Assembly (NCBI GenBank): GCA_027858325.1
Contig: JAQICU010000185.1
Location: 1-9,659, forward strand
Direction of reading: 5' to 3'
DNA length: 9,659 bases
DNA from: Candidatus Cloacimonadota bacterium
Lineage (GTDB): Bacteria; Cloacimonadota; Cloacimonadia; Cloacimonadales; TCS61
Within the stretch, counting starts at the first letter, position 1. Each line of letters begins with the position of its first letter. The notes under the pieces were generated by a model that did no database searches, was not told the DNA's origin, and saw nothing but the letters and a program-made list of their open reading frames with translations. Both the position numbers and the translations under genes were made by a program. Shown here piece by piece: positions 7,601-9,659 of this stretch.

Positions 7601-7691
7601 TAATGGTAAGCAGGCAGCATCTGGTATTTATTTCTATAAAATGAAAAGTGGAGATTACCAAAAAAGTAAGAAAATGCTGTTGCTTAAATAA
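4650..7691 (+). CDS. Secreted propeller / CBM9-like modular protein with Type IX-style sorting tail
   Basis: The protein has 1013 residues; ATG 4650 follows AAGGAG (4635-4640) at nine bases. Parts in order: signal peptide (~1-20, KKVLISIFVLFCLMNLSAS); a WD40/PQQ-like propeller (~68-431) with about seven repeats marked by PVWEYV, PTWEHT, PLWSSS, GSVIFQG, EKWNFH, PLWVYE and PVYEIN, alternating with MSxDGSxI strands; a carboxypeptidase-regulatory-like domain (~432-516, GFITGTINLDG...DGNFTLNNVPADTYSIE); fibronectin type III (~517-609); a CBM9-like domain (~620-820) with PTIDGTITPGEWDDA and the acidic loop DDNNDGVFS near 697-705; a second fibronectin domain (~821-912); and the sorting tail (~924-1013, YPNPFNPET...GIYFYKMKSGDYQKSKKMLLLK). 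CBM9-like domains bind carbohydrates or other small ligands in other proteins; the ligand here is unknown. No glycosidase or protease motif is visible. It is probably the last gene of the unit, since a strong terminator follows after 26 bases. Confidence 0.9.
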   Translation: MKKVLISIFVLFCLMNLSASMVMQQSLTNEENGIEQRFELTDELPLQIQNSTFISRDSRVSTLWQTSDPGAIAGAIAVSPTLENSFVQWHLNNERVSLFHDSSIPVWEYVVADLDFGYPIDMLEDGTILAIGDDVVLRMFGPGSSTPTWEHTIGRTISGLKLTPDGTGVYISFFDAGLNQGVVEKYEVGDESPLWSSSFAGGAQTLDMSGDGSTLIFTQYGGGNSNMWVLDSSDGSVIFQGPEYNQNNPAICDDASIIVNGDYSGYVHVYEYNETLEIYEEKWNFHVAGGGTSDWIGGMSISADGSTIAVGTLTFITGGYNGQIYVFNTYSPTPLWVYENFGDYVTEVDMSHNGSLIAASGYGPLNHSTADFLLFRKESNIPVYEINTPGSMFALDMASDGSFCTVGGKAVHARDFGSGGLVYSVDCDLGGGFITGTINLDGEDDNSGIKIEIPALIDYYTYSDYDGNFTLNNVPADTYSIEYSKIGYLPNSSEDVIVIENETTDVGEILMESSGSPPVNLMASHASGITVELNWEEPLTGTVEGYNIYRKQYEMDPYPEEPLALVGAEVISYSDNTDLPLIEYYYVVTAILAGSLQSPYSNEVSGWISSGFVVDEISVYEGATPTIDGTITPGEWDDAFMLDSSDFWGSYDNTIQPIGSVIGYFKMNASATELYVAYINYNDTVIEDHDEVALYIDDNNDGVFSPETQGNEGNYWAAYYAAGNQLKFRPIYDTGGTGDIFFLPDPQLEVSIATGYVVYEFMIPIGTEPWEINPSVDNQSSLAIFVLNDPSDFDGWWPLDNINLFAPDGFGTITYGTVPVAPPAPDNVTLEPITDILLDLSWNMPPINDFDHFNIYLAIDDDDFEIIDETVGVEYLYEYDNIPSTTYKFYVTTVNQQEMESDASEIVEYFTVDADGNVIPISTKLNSNYPNPFNPETTISFSVAQASSFVNVEIFNIKGQKVKQLVHEILPSGKHTIVWNGKDDNGKQAASGIYFYKMKSGDYQKSKKMLLLK
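7428..7691 (+). repeat. C-terminal sorting-module segment, copy 2
   Basis: Paralogous to 4318-4584 at both protein and DNA level. Similarity is strongest in the last ~60 codons, which suggests conserved function of the export tail or local exchange between the two genes. Confidence 0.7.
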
Positions 7692-7717
7692 CATTCCTTT
7701 TTATTCATCGACAATAT

Positions 7718-7749
7718 TGCATCCAAGCTTTAACTTGGATGCATTTTTT
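7718..7749 (+). terminator. Rho-independent terminator after the surface-protein unit
   Basis: TGCATCCAAG (7718-7727) pairs perfectly with CTTGGATGCA (7734-7743) around a six-base CTTTAA loop, and six T residues (7744-7749) follow directly. It begins 26 bases after the stop codon of the CBM9-like protein gene and separates that unit from the membrane-protein gene. Confidence 0.93.
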
Positions 7750-7773
7750 ATTAATTAATTTTAACTATTCTGG

Positions 7774-7804
7774 TTGACAGACTGAAGCGTGGTAATCAGA
7801 TTAT
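7774..7804 (+). promoter_or_regulatory. Candidate promoter for the membrane-protein gene
   Basis: A perfect TTGACA (7774-7779) follows the terminator. The best -10 candidate is GATTAT (7799-7804, 4/6), at a long 19-base spacing. A start near 7811 would give a leader of about 45 bases containing AAGGGA (7844-7849) ahead of ATG 7856. The location is right for a promoter; the -10 match is weak. Confidence 0.35.
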
Positions 7805-7855
7805 GAACGCTAGGAAGATAAATTTCGTAACGAGATTAAAACAAGGGAAAGAATT

Positions 7856-9022
7856 ATGAAATTTTCTAAATCATTGATCATTAGAGTCGTTCTATTTGCA
7901 ATTGTTTGCGTAATTATTGTAGGTATTTTACCGACACGAGCACAAGTCTATCTTGAAGGGAAAGACACTGAAAAAGGTATAGAGACATTCAATTATTATG
8001 CGGAAATATCAGACAGTGTTTTTTATGGAGATTTTGGTGATACGATCCCAAAGAGTATTGAAGGTTTTGATTTTGTAAAACTAGAAGACTTGGGCACAGG
8101 GATAAACACTGATTTTAATGAGACGATAGAACTCATTAAAAAACCTTTCGGAAGTGCCTGGATCACACATGCATTTGAATTAACAATAATTAGTCTGGTT
8201 AAACAACTTGCAGAGGGATTAGTGAATGCTAAAATTTCTAATATACTTTATTCAACAATTCTGTCATGCATAGGGATAATAATTGTATTTATATTATTTA
8301 TTTTATTATTTCCTGGAAAATTTATGAAGATCGAAAAAGAAATATTGCTGAATGAACCAATTAAGCCTAAGTGGTTTGTAATGATTCTTTCCGGTTTAAA
8401 CATAATCTTATTAGCATCATTACTTGGGATAATAACCTATATGATAGTAGTTTCAATTCCGATGAGTATAAAATTGATTAAGTTCCCACCAATTGCAAAT
8501 TTTGGACAAATAAATTATGGAGCAACTTTCTATATTACTACACTCGTTTTCCTGTTTGGAATTGTATTCTCGATCTTTCTCTTAATTTATTTTTTCAGAA
8601 CGAAACAAACAGCATTAAGAAAATTCTATTCCTTCATCTTGATAATTCCTATTATAGCTCTTGGTTATAATTTATGGTCATCAACCAGATTTGTTGAAAG
8701 TGTTAATGTGATTATTGATTCACAGAATATGAATTCCAATAGACAAATGATGATACATGATTGCAGAAAAGTAGCCTATTGTGCACGTCAATGGTTTCTA
8801 ACAAATTCAGAAATGAAAGAACAGAACTTGGCTGAGTTCATCCGTTCTGAATCTTTTGTTTTACCGGAAAATGAATACGGGCAATACAGTTTTTCTGTTG
8901 AAGGAAATTTACTAACCATAATTGGAAACGCAAAACATGATGATGAAGATAGGGTTTCTGCTCTTGGGATAGTCACTTACAATACAGAAACCGATTCGAT
9001 CAAAGTCAAAATGGAATGGTAA
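7856..9022 (+). CDS. Five-TM membrane protein with pseudopilin-like C-terminal domain
   Basis: The 388-residue product begins at ATG 7856 behind an AAGGGA-type site. Hydrophobic segments lie at about 7-25, 133-152, 173-200, 222-247 and 257-275. Positive residues at the N-terminus (KFSKSLIIR), in loop 153-172 and after segment four (RTKQTALRK) favour a cytoplasmic N-terminus. That leaves a periplasmic domain at ~27-130 and a periplasmic C-terminus. The C-terminal ~98 residues resemble the soluble part of small type II/IV pseudopilin-like proteins: SNRQMMIHDCRKVAYCARQW at 294-313 matches an NRxxxxxDxxxxAxxAQQ-type helix. It is followed by FVLPENEYGQYSFSVEGN and LTIIGNA, which match the usual LP...GxYxxxxxxNxxTIxG strands. 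That relation is pattern recognition, not a search result. The middle is unassigned. The gene follows a terminator, so it starts a new unit, and the nucleotidyltransferase gene starts only 16 bases after its stop. Confidence 0.8.
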   Translation: MKFSKSLIIRVVLFAIVCVIIVGILPTRAQVYLEGKDTEKGIETFNYYAEISDSVFYGDFGDTIPKSIEGFDFVKLEDLGTGINTDFNETIELIKKPFGSAWITHAFELTIISLVKQLAEGLVNAKISNILYSTILSCIGIIIVFILFILLFPGKFMKIEKEILLNEPIKPKWFVMILSGLNIILLASLLGIITYMIVVSIPMSIKLIKFPPIANFGQINYGATFYITTLVFLFGIVFSIFLLIYFFRTKQTALRKFYSFILIIPIIALGYNLWSSTRFVESVNVIIDSQNMNSNRQMMIHDCRKVAYCARQWFLTNSEMKEQNLAEFIRSESFVLPENEYGQYSFSVEGNLLTIIGNAKHDDEDRVSALGIVTYNTETDSIKVKMEW

Positions 9023-9038
9023 AATAAGGTTCTAATTA

Positions 9039-9425
9039 ATGCCTTTAAAGAATAGGTCAGATTGGCAATGGCGCTACAAGATGGCAGAAAAGATCTGCAA
9101 CCGATTAGATTTTGAAAAATTCGGTGTGAAGGGATTTTATATTTTCGGCAGCACTAAAAATGCCACTGCCGGACCTGCCAGCGATATCGATATTCTTATC
9201 CATTTTCGTGGAAATGAGAAACAGAAAGAAAACCTTCTGTCTTGGTTAGACGGTTGGAGTCAGGCTCTGGCAGAAATAAACAAACAGAAAACAGGTCATA
9301 CCACTGACGGTTTGCTGGACGTGCATCTTGTAACTGATGAAGATATAGAAAATAAAACGAGTTATGCGGTGAAAATCGGTGCAATAACCGATGCTGCCCG
9401 ACCACTAAAGGTGATAATTAAATGA
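9039..9425 (+). CDS. Stand-alone minimal nucleotidyltransferase-domain protein
   Basis: The 128-residue protein shows the Pol-beta-type nucleotidyltransferase signature. It has YIFGSTKNATAGPASDIDIL at 34-53, with Gly37-Ser38 and metal-binding Asp49 and Asp51. Asp94 in LLDVHLV is a likely third carboxylate. The family transfers a nucleotide to a protein, RNA or small molecule; the acceptor here cannot be read. From memory, closely similar sequence (NRSDWQWR at the start, TSYAVKIGAITDAARPL at the end) occurs as a C-terminal domain in some PEP/pyruvate-binding-domain proteins, so this may be a free-standing version. The start ATG 9039 follows ATAAGG (9024-9029) at nine bases. Its TGA overlaps the next gene's ATG (ATGA, 9422-9425), implying translational coupling. 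No HEPN partner is adjacent, so a MNT/HEPN toxin-antitoxin pair is not supported. Confidence 0.85.
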   Translation: MPLKNRSDWQWRYKMAEKICNRLDFEKFGVKGFYIFGSTKNATAGPASDIDILIHFRGNEKQKENLLSWLDGWSQALAEINKQKTGHTTDGLLDVHLVTDEDIENKTSYAVKIGAITDAARPLKVIIK

Positions 9426-9659
9426 ACTGTTTTTTTGTGTCCGACCTGCATGGAAAAATATCCCGATATGAATCATTGATCAATGAAATTAAAAGAGAGC
9501 TGCCTGATGTTGTATTGATTGGTGGTGATCTGTTACCCGGATTCAATTCAATGTACGGAGATTTTATCACGGAATACCTTATTCCCAAATTTGAAGAACT
9601 GAAAGCAGAGCTAAATGAAAATTATCCAAAGATCTTCATTATTATGGGAAATGATGATC
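9422..9659 (+). CDS. Metallophosphoesterase-family protein, N-terminal part, cut by window edge
   Basis: The frame opens at ATG 9422, overlapping the nucleotidyltransferase stop by four bases, and stays open for 79 codons to the end of the window. Three metal-site motifs of the calcineurin-like phosphoesterase fold appear in order: Asp8-Leu-His10 in FVSDLHG, Gly-Gly-Asp36 in VVLIGGDLLPG, and Gly-Asn-Asp78 in FIIMGNDD. The family hydrolyses phosphomono- or diesters with two metal ions; the remaining His motifs would lie beyond the window. There is no signal peptide, so it is cytoplasmic. Coupling to the nucleotidyltransferase suggests that the two act on the same substrate or process, perhaps adding and removing a nucleotide, but this is inference. 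Confidence 0.85.
   Translation, partial: MNCFFVSDLHGKISRYESLINEIKRELPDVVLIGGDLLPGFNSMYGDFITEYLIPKFEELKAELNENYPKIFIIMGNDD

Noticed and set aside
9039..9425. MNT/HEPN-type toxin-antitoxin system
   Set aside because: The neighbour is a metallophosphoesterase with DLH, GGD and GND motifs, not a HEPN protein.

Overview
This is an AT-rich bacterial window with every supportable gene on the + strand. The best clue to the organism is the pair of large secreted proteins. Both end in a Type IX-style C-terminal module: an (N/S)xPNPFNPxT entry motif, a FlgD-Ig-like WNGKDDNGK...SGIYFYK stretch, and a final KKMLL(M/L)K. That tail, the LVIVD-repeat propeller, the low GC and the strong AAGGAG-type ribosome sites fit Candidatus Cloacimonadota or a neighbouring Fibrobacterota-Chlorobiota-Bacteroidota-group lineage. 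This assignment is an inference, because no rRNA or marker gene is present.

Layout. Positions 111-419 hold two very small, lysine-rich, probably cytoplasmic genes, each with a good ribosome binding site. Positions 420-780 carry no convincing gene, only a short open frame at 498-632 that may be a remnant. Positions 844-7691 look like one transcription unit: a TrmB-family regulator, a 952-residue LVIVD-propeller surface protein, and a 1013-residue propeller/CBM9-like surface protein. It closes with a clear rho-independent terminator at 7718-7749. A TTGACA box sits exactly where the longest regulator frame would start (781), so I place the true start at TTG 844 behind a GGGGG ribosome site.

After the terminator, 7856-9022 encodes a five-segment membrane protein whose C-terminal domain resembles the soluble part of a pseudopilin. 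It is followed closely by a stand-alone minimal nucleotidyltransferase (9039-9425). That gene overlaps by ATGA the start of a metallophosphoesterase-family gene (9422 to the window edge, truncated).

How it may work together. TrmB-family regulators often sense sugars, and the third gene of the unit carries a CBM9-like module. A sugar- or polymer-responsive pair of exported adhesion or binding proteins is therefore a reasonable hypothesis, but the sequence does not prove it. The export machinery itself is not in this window. I found no RNA genes, CRISPR array, insertion sequence or phage genes.
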